Assembly (NCBI GenBank): GCA_030655515.1
Contig: JAURVI010000038.1
Location: 1-64,000 of the forward strand
Direction of reading: 5' to 3'
Source: Polaromonas sp.
GTDB taxonomy: Bacteria; Pseudomonadota; Gammaproteobacteria; Burkholderiales; Burkholderiaceae_C
Length of the DNA stretch: 64,000 nucleotides
A program made the position numbers and the translations under genes. Under the pieces are notes generated by a model that was not told where the DNA came from, ran no database searches, and saw only the letters and a program-made list of their open reading frames with translations. Positions 1 through 8,505 of the stretch are shown here, in pieces (within the stretch, counting starts at the first letter, position 1; each line of letters starts with the position of its first letter).

Positions 1-44
1 GGCCAGCGGGTCGAGGCGTTGATGGCAAACGCAATCAGGCACAT
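1..44 (-). CDS. NRDE/TANGO2 family protein, N-terminus only (runs off the window edge)
   Basis: Only the first 14 codons are in the window. They read MCLIAFAINASTRW from an ATG at 44-42, which matches the conserved start of the NRDE (Ser/Thr-rich T10 / TANGO2) family, normally MCLIxFAW...RWPLVVAANRDE. The defining NRDE motif lies outside the window. The family's bacterial function is not firmly known. The gene lies downstream of ygfZ on the same strand, a common pairing in Comamonadaceae as I recall, and is separated from it by four tandem GC-rich repeats. The call rests on very few residues. Confidence 0.6.
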   Translation of the reverse strand, partial: MCLIAFAINASTRW

Positions 45-51
45 ACGCTGG

Positions 52-378
52 CCCCCACGCTTTTCACTGCGTGTAATGCGCTGCCCCCCGAGGGGGCTAT
101 TTTTCCTGGGGGCGGCCCGGCGGAAAAATCCACCCCCACGCTTTTCACTGCGTGTAATGCGCTGCCCCCCAAGGGGGCTATTTTTCCTGGGGGCGGCCCG
201 GCGGAAAAATCCACCCCCACGCTTTTCACTGCGTGTAATGCGCTGCCCCCCGAGGGGGCTAATTTTCCTGGGGGCGGCCCGGCGGAAAAATCCACCCCCA
301 CGCTTTTCACTGCGTGTAATGCGCTGCCCCCCGAGGGGGCTATTTTTCCTGGGGGCGGCCCGGCGGAAAATTTTGACG
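52..378. repeat. Four tandem copies of an 81-bp GC-rich two-hairpin repeat
   Basis: Copies begin with CCCCCACGC at 52, 133, 214 and 295, an exact 81-bp (27-codon) period. Each unit contains a CACGC/GCGTG hairpin, the palindrome GCCCCCCGAGGGGGC and a GGGGCGGCCCGGCGG tail. The array fills the ygfZ-NRDE gap. Read on the minus strand it stays open throughout and encodes four units like [20 protein letters not shown], from a GTG at 394 that overlaps the ygfZ stop (TAGTG) to a TGA at 35-37 just inside the NRDE start. Single or tandem relatives occur near 16.2, 33.5 and 58.5 kb. Confidence 0.95.
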
Positions 379-393
379 GCTCTACGCTGCGCA

Positions 394-1380
394 CTAAATA
401 TCTTCGAGCAAGGGGTAGGGCAGCGGCAGCAGCGTCAAGGCAGCACCTACGGCACTCCCCAGTGTGAGACGGCCATCACCGGCATTGGCCGCGGCAGCCG
501 TCTGCATCGACACAATCACGTCAAAACCCGCCGTTGGATGAGGGGCGCAGGCGGCGACCATGCCGCAGGGTTGGTCGGCATCCGAGGCGTGAAAAACTTC
601 TTGGCCGACGACCGGTGTTCCCCTGGTGTGCGCCAGGTAGGCCCGGCGTTTCAGGGTGCCGCGAAACTGGCTGCGCGCCACCACTTCCTGGCCGGGGTAG
701 CAGCCTTTTTTGAAGCTGACACCGCCGACCGATTCGTAGTTGAGCATCTGCGGCACAAAGGCTTCGACAATCGGCTGCGTGATCATCGCGATGCCTGATT
801 GCACACTCAGCCAGTGCCACAAGTCCAGCGCCAAGGCCGGCCCTGCGGGTGCGGCGGTTCCGGTCGGCGCGCACCACAAGGTGCGCGGCTGGCCGGCACC
901 GGGGTGCAAAAACACCAGGCTTGCAGCATCAAGGTCGACCTTGCTCCATACCGGATGGGCACCACCGGCGACGGATTCGATAGCGCTTCCGGCCAGGCCG
1001 TAAAGGATGTAATCTGCGCTGGCGTCGCTGAGTCTGGCTTTGGCCCGCAGTACAAACATAGCCAGGCGCTTGAGCGTGGCCGCCAGAATGTCCGCGCTGC
1101 ACACCAGAAGAATTTCATCGTGGCTGCGTTTGAAGGCGATGAAGCTGGCCTGCATGCGGCCTTTGGCGTTGCAAAAAGCGGCCAGGCGCGCTTCTGACAA
1201 ACCGAGCAGTGCCACGTCCTGCGTCAGTTGGCCTTGCAGAAATTTTGCAGCTTCTTCGCCGGCCACACGAATCACCCCCAGGTGCGTCAATTCGGCGCTG
1301 CCGGACAGGGCGGCGGTCACAGCCGGGGGGGCAAGGGGTAATTTGGAGGTGGAAGTAATAAGCATGGGCTGAATTATCAT
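394..1380 (-). CDS. ygfZ: Folate-binding protein YgfZ (GcvT-like, Fe-S cluster maintenance)
   Basis: About 328 residues related to the tetrahydrofolate-binding T-protein of glycine cleavage. YgfZ helps build or repair certain Fe-S enzymes such as MiaB in the cytoplasm. The diagnostic motif KGCYPGQE, with the redox-active Cys, is present about 100 residues before the end. The N-terminal FLQGQLTQDV region and LAAFCNAKGRM also match the family. The open frame extends further upstream, but that extension overlaps mltG on the other strand. ATGs at 1380 and 1365 are the plausible starts, with a GAGG close upstream of the first. The gene is divergent from mltG, with a roughly 30-bp gap that must hold both promoters. 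Confidence 0.9.
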   Translation of the reverse strand: MIIQPMLITSTSKLPLAPPAVTAALSGSAELTHLGVIRVAGEEAAKFLQGQLTQDVALLGLSEARLAAFCNAKGRMQASFIAFKRSHDEILLVCSADILAATLKRLAMFVLRAKARLSDASADYILYGLAGSAIESVAGGAHPVWSKVDLDAASLVFLHPGAGQPRTLWCAPTGTAAPAGPALALDLWHWLSVQSGIAMITQPIVEAFVPQMLNYESVGGVSFKKGCYPGQEVVARSQFRGTLKRRAYLAHTRGTPVVGQEVFHASDADQPCGMVAACAPHPTAGFDVIVSMQTAAAANAGDGRLTLGSAVGAALTLLPLPYPLLEDI

Positions 1381-1412
1381 AGCCTCATTGTTTTCTGGAA
1401 GGTGGCAGGGTT

Positions 1413-2420
1413 GTGCGTCGTTTTTTGATGGGTTTGCTGGTGTTGCTGTTGGTCGCTGGCCTGCTGGTGTCCGGTGCCGTCGGTTGGTGGCTGCACGCAC
1501 CCTTGCGCCTGAAACCGCAGCCGGGCAGCCAGGTGCTGGACCTGGAAATCGAACCGGGCACACCCGCCCAGGGCGTGGCTGAAGCCGTGGTGGCCAGCGG
1601 CGCCGACGTGCCTGCCGTCTGGCTGCACACCTGGTTTCGCCTGTCCGGCCAGGCGCGCCAGATCAAGGCCGGCAGCTACGAGATCACGCCGGGCACCACC
1701 CCGCGCGCCCTGCTGGGCATGCTGGTGCGCGGCGAGGAAAGTCTCAAAAGCGTCACGCTGGTGGAAGGCTGGAATTTCCGCCAGGTCCATGCGGCCCTGC
1801 AAAAAGCAGAGGCGCTCAAGCCCGACACACAAGGATTGAGTACCGAGGCCATCATGGAACAACTGGGCAAGCCGGGGGTTCACCCTGAAGGCCGCTTTTT
1901 CCCCGACACTTACACCTACGCCAAAGGCGCCAGCGACCTGGCCGTGCTCAAACGCGCCGCGCGCGCGATGGACAAACGCCTTGGCGCCGCCTGGGCGCTG
2001 CGCAGCCCCGATACCCCTTTGCAGACGCCTGAGCAGGCCTTGATTCTGGCCAGCATCGTCGAAAAAGAAACCGGCAAATCCGCTGACCGGGCGGAGATTG
2101 GCGGCGTATTCACCAACCGCCTGCGCATCGGCATGATGTTGCAGACTGACCCGAGCGTGATTTACGGCATGGGCCCGCAATTTGACGGCAACCTGCGCAA
2201 ACGCGACCTGTTGACGGATACGCCTTACAACACCTATACACGGGCTGGCCTGCCGCCCACGCCGATTGCCATGCCCGGCAAGGCGGCGCTGCTGGCAGCG
2301 GTTCGACCGGCGCCGACCAAGGTCCTGTATTTTGTGGCACGCGGCGATGGCACCAGCCATTTCAGCAGCAGCCTGGACGAGCACAATCGCGCCGTCAACA
2401 AATACCAGCGCGGTCAGTGA
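1413..2420 (+). CDS. mltG: Endolytic murein transglycosylase MltG (YceG)
   Basis: A 335-residue inner-membrane lytic transglycosylase that cleaves nascent glycan strands and so influences glycan chain length. It starts at a GTG after a GCAGGG; an in-frame ATG at 1428 is the alternative. A single N-terminal membrane helix (about residues 5-28) anchors a periplasmic LysM-like part and the YceG catalytic domain. The catalytic Glu lies in ASIVEKETG, and the family signatures GRFFPDTY and TDPSVIYG follow. It overlaps tmk, as in many proteobacteria where mltG-tmk-holB form an operon. Confidence 0.95.
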   Translation: MRRFLMGLLVLLLVAGLLVSGAVGWWLHAPLRLKPQPGSQVLDLEIEPGTPAQGVAEAVVASGADVPAVWLHTWFRLSGQARQIKAGSYEITPGTTPRALLGMLVRGEESLKSVTLVEGWNFRQVHAALQKAEALKPDTQGLSTEAIMEQLGKPGVHPEGRFFPDTYTYAKGASDLAVLKRAARAMDKRLGAAWALRSPDTPLQTPEQALILASIVEKETGKSADRAEIGGVFTNRLRIGMMLQTDPSVIYGMGPQFDGNLRKRDLLTDTPYNTYTRAGLPPTPIAMPGKAALLAAVRPAPTKVLYFVARGDGTSHFSSSLDEHNRAVNKYQRGQ

Positions 2421-3103
2421 TGGTGATGCAAGGCCTGTTCATCAGTTTTGAAGGCATCGACGGCGCGGGAAAATCGACGCACATCAGCGCACTCGCCGAC
2501 GCTTTCCGGACGCAGGGCAGGGCCGTGACCCTGAGCCGCGAACCCGGCGGCACGCCGCTGGCCGAGAAGCTGCGGACCCTGATCCTCAACGATGCGATGG
2601 ATCCGCTGACCGAAGCCCTGCTGATTTTTGCGGCCCGGCGCGACCACTTGACGACCGTGATCGCCCCGGCACTGGCGCGCGGCGAGGTGGTCCTGTGCGA
2701 CCGCTTCACCGACGCCACCTTTGCCTACCAGGGCGCCGGGCGCGGTTTTGACCTCGAAGTGCTGTCGAAACTGGAGCTGTGGGCGCAGGATGTGCAAGGG
2801 TTGGGGCACGATTTTGTTCATGAACTTGGGAAAAAGGGAGCGGCTGCGGCGATTGTCCAGCCGGACCTGACGGTCTGGTTCGACCTGCCGCCCGAAGAGG
2901 CCGCGCAGCGCCTGGCCGGTGCCCGCTTGCCGGACAAGTTCGAGGCCCAGCCGGTGGCGTTTTTCCGCCGCGTGGCCCAGGGCTATGCCGACCGCATGCG
3001 CAAGGACCCCGGGCGTTTTGCCCGGATAAACGCCGCGCGCGCGCGCGAAGACGTCTGGCGTGAGGTGGCGCAGGTGTTTTCCAGCAAAGGCTGGTTGCCA
3101 TGA
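2420..3103 (+). CDS. tmk: Thymidylate kinase
   Basis: Phosphorylates dTMP to dTDP for DNA synthesis in the cytosol. The P-loop [11 protein letters not shown] is near the N-terminus, SREPGGTP and the [12 protein letters not shown] motif follow, and a lid-like region lies further on. The ATG at 2420 overlaps the mltG stop (TGATG); GTG 2417 and ATG 2426 are alternatives. At about 227 residues it is longer than the usual 205-215. The extra length is a segment of roughly 17-20 residues ([20 protein letters not shown]) just before the PDLTVWFDL strand. The gene overlaps holB by four bases (ATGA). Confidence 0.95.
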   Translation: MVMQGLFISFEGIDGAGKSTHISALADAFRTQGRAVTLSREPGGTPLAEKLRTLILNDAMDPLTEALLIFAARRDHLTTVIAPALARGEVVLCDRFTDATFAYQGAGRGFDLEVLSKLELWAQDVQGLGHDFVHELGKKGAAAAIVQPDLTVWFDLPPEEAAQRLAGARLPDKFEAQPVAFFRRVAQGYADRMRKDPGRFARINAARAREDVWREVAQVFSSKGWLP

Positions 3104-4212
3104 GCAACGGCTCTCGGGCCCAAGGCCAAAACCCGCCCATGGCGCCCTGGCTGCAAACCCAGTTGCGCAGCCTGCTGGCCCAGCGCGGCCATGCCTGGCT
3201 GCTCAGCGGCCCGTCCGGCCTGGGGCAGTTTGAACTGGCGCTGGCGCTGGCCCGGGCCTGGCTGTGTGAGCAGCCTACGGATCAGGGTGCCTGCGGCGCT
3301 TGCGGCAGTTGCCACGCCGTTGATGTCCACACCCATGCCGACCTGTGCATGTTGATGCCCGAAACCCTGTCGCTGGCCCTGGGCTGGCCGCTGGACGAGA
3401 AAACCCAGGACGATCTGGACAGCAAAAAACGCAAGCCCAGCAAAGAGATCAAGGTTGATGCGGCGCGCGAAGCGGTGGCCTTCACCCAGTTCACCCGCTC
3501 ACGCGGCACCACCAAAGTGGTGCTGGTCTACCCGGCCGAGCGCATGAACGCCATCACCGCCAATACCCTGCTGAAAACGCTGGAGGAGCCGCCCGGCGCG
3601 GTCAAGTTCATTTTGGCCACTGAAGCGATGCACCAGTTGCTGCCGACCATTCGCAGCCGTTGCCAGGGCCACACCATGCACTGGCCGGCGTTCGATCACG
3701 CGCTGACCTGGCTGGCTGAGCAAGTCAAGGCAGAAGGAAAATCCGGCGCCGCCGCGCCGGCCGCCGCCGATTTGCACACCCTGCTGGCCGCGGCCGGTGG
3801 CCGGCCGGCCGATGCGCTCGTGCGCTTGCAGGCCGGGCCCAGCCGCGAAGCCGCACAATGCTGGCATGCCCTGCCCAAAGCCGTGGCCCGCGGCGATGTC
3901 AGCGCCCTGGCCGACTGGGCGCCGGCCCAGGCGGTCGATGCGCTGCAAAAGCTTTGCCACGACGTGCTCGCCGTCAAAGCCGGGGCGCAGCCACGCTTTT
4001 TCAGCGCCCGGGATTTGCCGCTACAGCCAGCCGATGACAGGGCTGGCAAGGGGAAGGGGGCAGGTTCCGGCAGCGGCCCGGGTTTCCTGGCACTGGCCGC
4101 CTGGTCCAAGGAGTTGGCCGCCAGCGCGCGCACCGTCGAGCACCCCTACAATCCGGGCCTGATGCTGGAATCGCTGGTCAGCCGGGCACGGCTGGCGCTC
4201 AATTCGAAATAA
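3100..4212 (+). CDS. holB: DNA polymerase III subunit delta'
   Basis: A 370-residue clamp-loader subunit that works with the DnaX and delta proteins to load the beta clamp. The AAA+ fold is present with a degenerate P-loop (GPSGLGQFE, no GKT/S), as expected for a subunit that does not hydrolyse ATP. Cysteines in CGACGSC plus a downstream Cys/His form the zinc module. The [10 protein letters not shown] and SRCQ motifs are present. A loop rich in Lys/Asp ([15 protein letters not shown]) and a Gly-rich segment late in the protein look like lineage-specific linkers. The gene sits between tmk and pilZ, the classical arrangement. Confidence 0.93.
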   Translation: MSNGSRAQGQNPPMAPWLQTQLRSLLAQRGHAWLLSGPSGLGQFELALALARAWLCEQPTDQGACGACGSCHAVDVHTHADLCMLMPETLSLALGWPLDEKTQDDLDSKKRKPSKEIKVDAAREAVAFTQFTRSRGTTKVVLVYPAERMNAITANTLLKTLEEPPGAVKFILATEAMHQLLPTIRSRCQGHTMHWPAFDHALTWLAEQVKAEGKSGAAAPAAADLHTLLAAAGGRPADALVRLQAGPSREAAQCWHALPKAVARGDVSALADWAPAQAVDALQKLCHDVLAVKAGAQPRFFSARDLPLQPADDRAGKGKGAGSGSGPGFLALAAWSKELAASARTVEHPYNPGLMLESLVSRARLALNSK

Positions 4213-4261
4213 GCGCCTTTCTTGCCGCCAGCCTGGCGGCCAAACCGATAAACTATTCATC

Positions 4262-4657
4262 ATGAGTACATCGCCTCCCGCCACCGCTGCCGGCGCTACC
4301 GCAACCAGTTCAAGCGCCAACCGGCCCAGCGTCATCCAGTTGGCGATCAAGGAAAAAGCGGCGTTGTACGCCGCTTATATTCCTCTGTTCACGGAAGGTG
4401 GTATTTTCATCCCCTCGGTGCGCGACTACAAGCTGGGCGACGACGTGTATGTGCTGCTCACGCTGCCGGAAGACACGCAGCGCTACCCGGTGGCGGGCAA
4501 GGTGGCCTGGGTCACGCCGGCCCGCGCCTCCGGCAACCGGACACAAGGCGTGGGTGTGCGTTTTCCCAATGACGAAAAGTCCCGCTTGCTGAAGATCAAG
4601 ATCGAGGAAATCCTCGGCGCACACCTGGCCTCTGATCGCCCGACCCAGACGATATAG
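4262..4657 (+). CDS. pilZ: PilZ-domain protein, type IV pilus type
   Basis: 131 residues with a Ser/Ala/Thr-rich N-terminal tail (1-22) followed by one PilZ beta-barrel domain. In Pseudomonas and Xanthomonas this short holB-linked PilZ is needed for type IV pilus assembly and twitching. It acts through PilB/FimX-type partners rather than by binding c-di-GMP itself. Consistent with that, the RxxxR and D/NxSxxG ligand motifs of c-di-GMP-binding PilZ domains are not evident. The motif GGIFIPSVRDYKLGDDVYVLLTLPE is typical. The position right after holB supports the name. Confidence 0.88.
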   Translation: MSTSPPATAAGATATSSSANRPSVIQLAIKEKAALYAAYIPLFTEGGIFIPSVRDYKLGDDVYVLLTLPEDTQRYPVAGKVAWVTPARASGNRTQGVGVRFPNDEKSRLLKIKIEEILGAHLASDRPTQTI

Positions 4658-4769
4658 GGATATCGGGAGGCCGGCTCCAAGTTCTGGCTGCTATGATTTT
4701 GATGGCTTTAAACGCCCATTCGATATGGGCTACAGCCATTTTTCACACAACAATCGGGTCCTTTTCTTG

Positions 4770-5567
4770 ATGTTCACAGACTCCCACTGCCATCTGAGTT
4801 TTCCGGAACTACAGGCCCAGTTGCCGCAGATTCGTCAGGCCATGCAGCAGGCCCAGGTTGGGCGCGCGCTGTGCATTTGCACCACGCTGGAAGAGTTCGA
4901 GACCGTTCATGCGCTGGCCACGACTTACGATAATTTCTGGTGCAGCGTCGGTGTACATCCCGACAATGAAGGCGTGACCGAACCCGGCGTGGACGATTTG
5001 GTGCGGCGCGCTGCCTTGCCCAAGGTTGTCGCCATCGGCGAAACCGGACTGGATTACTTTCGCCTGGGCGAACGCAGCCGGGCCGACATGCGCTGGCAAC
5101 GGGAGCGTTTTCGGATCCATATTCGCGCCGCCCGTCAAACCGGCAAGCCGCTGGTCATCCACACCCGCAGCGCCTCGGAGGACACACTGGCGATTTTGAA
5201 GGAAGAGGGCGAGTCGGCGGGCCAGGCCAGCCGGGCCGGTGGCGTTTTCCACTGCTTTACCGAAACCCAGGCGGTTGCCCGTGCCGCGCTGGACCTGGGG
5301 TTTCACATTTCGTTTTCCGGCATCCTGACCTTCAAAAACGCCGCCGATCTGCGTGAAGTCGCCCGCTTTGTTCCGCTGGACCGCACCCTGATCGAGACCG
5401 ACAGCCCCTACCTGGCACCCGTCCCTTACCGCGGCAAAACCAACAACCCGTCCTATGTGCCCTTTGTCGCGCAGCAGATTGCCGAACTCAAGAAACTGCC
5501 GCTCCAGGCCATTGCCGAAGCCACCAGCCGCAACTTCGAGCAGTTGTTTGCGGGGGTGACGAGATGA
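4770..5567 (+). CDS. tatD: TatD-family metal-dependent hydrolase (DNase)
   Basis: 265 residues of the amidohydrolase superfamily. TatD enzymes act as metal-dependent 3'-5' exonucleases, although the in vivo substrate is still debated. Metal ligands are visible: DSHCH at the N-terminus, the Glu of GETGLDY, H in LVIHTRSA, H in GVFHCFTE, and D in IETDSPYL. I start at ATG 4770 because the family begins MFxDSHCHL; the upstream 15 in-frame codons match nothing. The gene follows pilZ and overlaps the ankyrin gene by four bases. Confidence 0.92.
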   Translation: MFTDSHCHLSFPELQAQLPQIRQAMQQAQVGRALCICTTLEEFETVHALATTYDNFWCSVGVHPDNEGVTEPGVDDLVRRAALPKVVAIGETGLDYFRLGERSRADMRWQRERFRIHIRAARQTGKPLVIHTRSASEDTLAILKEEGESAGQASRAGGVFHCFTETQAVARAALDLGFHISFSGILTFKNAADLREVARFVPLDRTLIETDSPYLAPVPYRGKTNNPSYVPFVAQQIAELKKLPLQAIAEATSRNFEQLFAGVTR

Positions 5568-6235
5568 ATAAATACTTCATAAAATGGATTAAAAAATCTA
5601 TATATCTATTTGTTTTTATAGGGTTTATTCCTGCGAATGCAGGGTCTTATGAAGACTTTTTCAGTGCCATCAAACGTGACGATGCCGATACCGTCACACA
5701 GTTGCTGGCACGCGGTTTTGACCCCGACACCATGGACCTCACAGGTCAAAATGGTCTTTACCTGGCGCTGCGGGAGCCTTCGCTCAAAGCCGCCGGGATT
5801 CTGGTGGACTGGCCCAAGACCGATGTCAACAGGCTCAACGCCCAAGGGGAAAGCGCGCTGATGATGGCGGCGCTCAAAGGCCATCTGGACATCGCCGCCA
5901 GATTGATCCAAAAGGGCGCCGACGTCAACAAAACAGGCTGGGCACCGCTGCATTACGCCGCCAGCAACGGGCACCTGGCCATCATGAGTCTGCTGCTCGA
6001 CAACCATGCCTATATCGATGCCGAGTCGCCCAACGGCACGACACCGCTGATGATGGCCGCGCTTTACGGCACCGCTGCGGCCGTCAAGCTGCTGCTTGAA
6101 GCCGGCGCCGATCCGTTGCTCAAAAACCAGCAGGGCCTGACCGCGATCAATTTCGCCCAGCGCGCCAGCCGCGCCGAAGCCGTCGAAATCATTGCCGCAT
6201 TTGTTCGCAGCCGCCAACCCAAAGGAAAATGGTGA
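5564..6235 (+). CDS. Exported ankyrin-repeat protein
   Basis: 223 residues. A Lys-rich N-terminus and hydrophobic helix (about residues 12-22) ending in ANA form a signal peptide cut near residue 26, so the protein is probably periplasmic. The rest is four to five ankyrin repeats; hallmark segments are GQNGLYLAL, GESALMMAALKGHLDIA, WAPLHYAASNGHLAIM and GTTPLMMAALYGTAAAVKLLLEAGADP. These are binding modules, and the partner is unknown. The start overlaps the tatD stop (ATGA), so translation is probably coupled. The first 75 bases are strikingly AT-rich (ATA, AAA and TTT codons) compared with the GC-rich remainder. Confidence 0.9.
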   Translation: MNKYFIKWIKKSIYLFVFIGFIPANAGSYEDFFSAIKRDDADTVTQLLARGFDPDTMDLTGQNGLYLALREPSLKAAGILVDWPKTDVNRLNAQGESALMMAALKGHLDIAARLIQKGADVNKTGWAPLHYAASNGHLAIMSLLLDNHAYIDAESPNGTTPLMMAALYGTAAAVKLLLEAGADPLLKNQQGLTAINFAQRASRAEAVEIIAAFVRSRQPKGKW

Positions 6236-6338
6236 TATACCTTTCGAGCGGCTGGTTAAGGAGCGGTGCCTCGGAAAGCTCACGAACAGGCCCAGTATCC
6301 ACCGCTTAACTGAACGACAACCCTCAGGAGAAATTTCC

Positions 6339-6983
6339 ATGCTCACCCTCTGCGGCTCCCCCATTTCCAATTACTACAACAAGGTCAAGCTCGCGTTGCT
6401 GGAAAAAGGTGTGCCCTTTACCGAAGAAAACACGCCCACACGCAGCACCGACGAGGCCGTCCTCAGCGCCTCGCCTCTGGGCAAAATCCCCTTCATCCGG
6501 ACCGCGCGGGGCGGGCTCTGCGAAAGCCAGGCCATCCTTGATTATCTTGAGGCCATCTGCCCCCAGCCGGCGCTGCTGCCAGCCGATGCGTTTGCCGCGG
6601 CCAAGGTGCGCGAACTCACCACCTTCATCGACTGGCACCTGGAAATCGCGGCACGTCAGTTGTATGGGCAAGCGTTCTTCGGTGCCCCGCCGCTGAGCGA
6701 GGGCAACCTCGCCCGCATCCGCAAGCAGCTCGAAGGCAATATTGCCGCCTTCAAGCGCCTGGCCAAATTTTCGCCCTATGTGGCCGGCGACACTTTCACC
6801 CAAGCCGACTGCGCCGCCTTTGCCAGCTTGCCGCTGGTGGGCCTGGCCAGCAAGGTCGCGTATGGCGAAGACCTGCTGCTGGCCGGCGGCGTGGACTACA
6901 AGGCCTACGTCAAGTTCATCGGCGAACGGCCTGCCGCGCAGAAGGTGGCGGCAGACCGCAAGGCGGCGCAGGCCAAGGGGTAG
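6339..6983 (+). CDS. Glutathione S-transferase family protein
   Basis: 214 residues. The N-terminal thioredoxin-fold half (MLTLCGSPISNYYNKVKLALLE) contains the cis-Pro SPLGKIPFI and the glutathione-contacting ESQAILDYLE. The C-terminal helical half includes YVAGDTFTQADCAAF. A conventional catalytic Ser/Tyr (SPxSNYYNKV) is possible. The substrate cannot be predicted. The ATG at 6339 has a good CAGGAG eight bases upstream, and the in-frame upstream extension overlaps the ankyrin gene and is rejected. The gene is preceded by about 100 bases of non-coding DNA, so it may have its own promoter. Confidence 0.9.
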   Translation: MLTLCGSPISNYYNKVKLALLEKGVPFTEENTPTRSTDEAVLSASPLGKIPFIRTARGGLCESQAILDYLEAICPQPALLPADAFAAAKVRELTTFIDWHLEIAARQLYGQAFFGAPPLSEGNLARIRKQLEGNIAAFKRLAKFSPYVAGDTFTQADCAAFASLPLVGLASKVAYGEDLLLAGGVDYKAYVKFIGERPAAQKVAADRKAAQAKG

Positions 6984-7413
6984 CGGCTCCGGGTGGCGAC
7001 CCATGGCGCCCGGCGAAGGATCCGTTCAGCAGTAACCCTGAGGAAGCGCGGATCCAATCAACTTTGATCACGCTCAGTGGCGTGGCGCGCATTTTTTGTT
7101 TGCGCTGCTACAAGAGCTTCCCCACCTTTGTCAAACACAAGTTCACCGTGGTTGAATCGCGCAAGCGACTGACCACGGAACCTGATTTCTCAATTTTTTT
7201 TTCAGCAGCCTTCATGCCGGGGCTACCGGTATGAGCTGCTGTTGATGTACGTCAAGCCTGCCGCAGTGGCGCTTGCTACATTGAACCTAGGAGAAGTCGC
7301 TGACCGCTTGCCATCCATGGATACGCCACATAAATAACTGACGTTGGCCGATCTGGGCACCTTCACCTTTTCGGTGCAATCGGATGCGTCCATTTTTTAG
7401 GTTAGGTTGAAAC
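6984..7413. other. 430-bp intergenic stretch; no gene recognised apart from a regulatory site
   Basis: No gene with a credible start was found. One plus-strand frame is open through most of it, ending with a TGA near 7232, but it has no start codon with a ribosome site and no recognisable product. The base composition is lower in GC than the flanking genes. The right half holds an FNR/DNR-type box and a matching -10 element ahead of the hemerythrin gene. Confidence 0.5.
7242..7290 (+). promoter_or_regulatory. FNR/Anr/DNR-type box with class II promoter geometry
   Basis: TTGATGTACGTCAA at 7242-7255 fits the FNR/Dnr consensus TTGAY-N4-RTCAA. Its centre, 7248.5, lies 41.5 bases before a predicted start at about 7290. 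A TACATT at 7277-7282 sits where the -10 should be, which is the geometry of an FNR/DNR-activated class II promoter. The downstream gene encodes a hemerythrin-like protein, a type often induced by low oxygen or nitric oxide. The leader is about 120 bases long. The site is seen in sequence; regulation is inferred. Confidence 0.6.
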
Positions 7414-7944
7414 ATGAAAGTCAACCACACCGTTGCAGGCCGGGATCATCCCGACGAGCCATTGGCCGGTTTCTCGCAGTGCCATCTGGGCATCCTTTCG
7501 CAGTTGCAGGCTTTCGTGGAGTTGCCTGCGCTGCAGGCTGCGGCTGCGCAGGCGCGCCACATCGCGGCGAGTACGCTGGCCTTGTTCAAGAACGAGGTGC
7601 ATGAGCACCATGTGGAAGAAGAGAGTGTGCTGTTTCCCGCGGTTTTACGCAGCGCCGCGCCGGGCGAAGAATTCAGCCGCGTCCAGGTCATGGTGAAGCA
7701 CCTGACCGCGGAACACCGGGTGATTGAATCGCTCTGGAAAGAGTTGGAGCCCGCAGTCAAGGCCACGGCCAAAGGCAAGCCGACCGATCTGGGCCGGGAT
7801 GCGGTGGAACGGCTAGTGCGTGCCTACCTGTCCCATGCCCGTTTCGAAGAACAGCACTTTCTGCCCCTGGCCGAGTTGGTCCTGGGCCGCAACAGCGCTC
7901 ACATGGCGGCACTGGGCCGGTCGCTCCACCTGTATCCTGCTTAG
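7414..7944 (+). CDS. Hemerythrin HHE-domain protein
   Basis: 176 residues forming a four-helix bundle expected to bind a non-haem di-iron centre. Likely ligands are the His in FSQCHLGI, HEHHVEEE (His and Glu), TAEHRVIESLW and FEEQHFLPLAE. Proteins of this type sense or bind oxygen or nitric oxide, or help iron-centre repair. With the FNR/DNR-type box upstream, a role under oxygen limitation or nitric oxide stress is a reasonable inference. The ATG at 7414 follows a weak AGGTT. A short stem (CCACCTG...CAGGTGG) spans the stop codon but has no T-tract. Confidence 0.85.
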   Translation: MKVNHTVAGRDHPDEPLAGFSQCHLGILSQLQAFVELPALQAAAAQARHIAASTLALFKNEVHEHHVEEESVLFPAVLRSAAPGEEFSRVQVMVKHLTAEHRVIESLWKELEPAVKATAKGKPTDLGRDAVERLVRAYLSHARFEEQHFLPLAELVLGRNSAHMAALGRSLHLYPA

Positions 7945-7979
7945 CAGGTGGTGGGTCACTACTTTTAGAACTTGTCGGG

Positions 7980-8039
7980 ATCGGGGCCGGTCCACGCACA
8001 GTTTGGAGAAGTGGCACCGGTTGTCTGACTGGCCCCGAT
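7980..8039. repeat. Imperfect 12-bp inverted repeat upstream of the SUI1-like gene
   Basis: ATCGGGGCCGGT (7980-7991) pairs with ACTGGCCCCGAT (8028-8039), 11 of 12 positions, around a 36-base loop. It lies in the 195-bp gap between the hemerythrin and SUI1-like genes. It could fold in the leader of the downstream gene or be a degenerate repeat. No T-tract follows, so it is not a standard terminator. Confidence 0.4.
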
Positions 8040-8139
8040 TTATAAGTGGACTCAGGGCGGGTTGGGTAGCAATTGCAGCTAAGTCTGCTCGGGCGTTGAA
8101 GCGGCACGACAAGGCTGAGAAATCAGCAGAAACACCAGG

Positions 8140-8505
8140 ATGATGAAAAACAATTTATTGGGTGGCGGGCTTGTTTACGTCACCGACGCCGGCCGAATGT
8201 GTCCCGCGTGCCGACAGCCTGTTGCCGCCTGCATCTGCAAACAGGCCAGGGCGGTCGCGGCCACGGATGGCATAGTCCGGGTTTCCCGCGAAAGCAAAGG
8301 CCGGGGAGGTAAAAGCGTCACGGTCATCAAGGGGTTGACGCTGGAGGCGCTGGCGCTGGCCCAGTTCGGCAAGCAGCTTAAAACGGCCTGCGGCTCCGGC
8401 GGTACCGTCAAAAACGGCGTGGTTGAGGTGCAGGGCGATCACGTTGCGCGGGTGATCGATCTGCTCAAGAAGCAGGGCTGGGCGGTCAAACAGGCCGGTG
8501 GGTAG
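8140..8505 (+). CDS. SUI1/eIF1-like translation factor (YciH family)
   Basis: 121 residues. The C-terminal two thirds form the SUI1 fold (VRVSRESKGRGGKSVTVIKGL, then LKTACGSGGTVKNGVVEVQGDH), as in eukaryotic eIF1 and E. coli YciH. YciH affects start-site fidelity in vitro and has been linked to stress translation control. The N-terminal part contains a small Cys cluster, CPACRQPVAACIC, that looks like a zinc-binding knuckle. Start ATGs at 8140 and 8143 are adjacent. The gene stands alone. Confidence 0.9.
   Translation: MMKNNLLGGGLVYVTDAGRMCPACRQPVAACICKQARAVAATDGIVRVSRESKGRGGKSVTVIKGLTLEALALAQFGKQLKTACGSGGTVKNGVVEVQGDHVARVIDLLKKQGWAVKQAGG

Noticed and set aside
52-378. Possible CRISPR array (four regular repeats)
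   Set aside because: The copies are directly tandem with an 81-bp period and no unique spacers, and the same core occurs singly in arsC and between phoB and phoR.
1381-1563. Extended N-terminus of YgfZ (about 60 extra residues)
   Set aside because: It overlaps the divergent mltG gene, has no similarity to the family, and ATGs at 1380/1365 give a normal-length protein.
7317-7337. Six-codon ORF (ATG to TAA) in the hemerythrin leader as a possible leader peptide
   Set aside because: No ribosome site at the right distance, too short, and no stem-loop pair to support attenuation.
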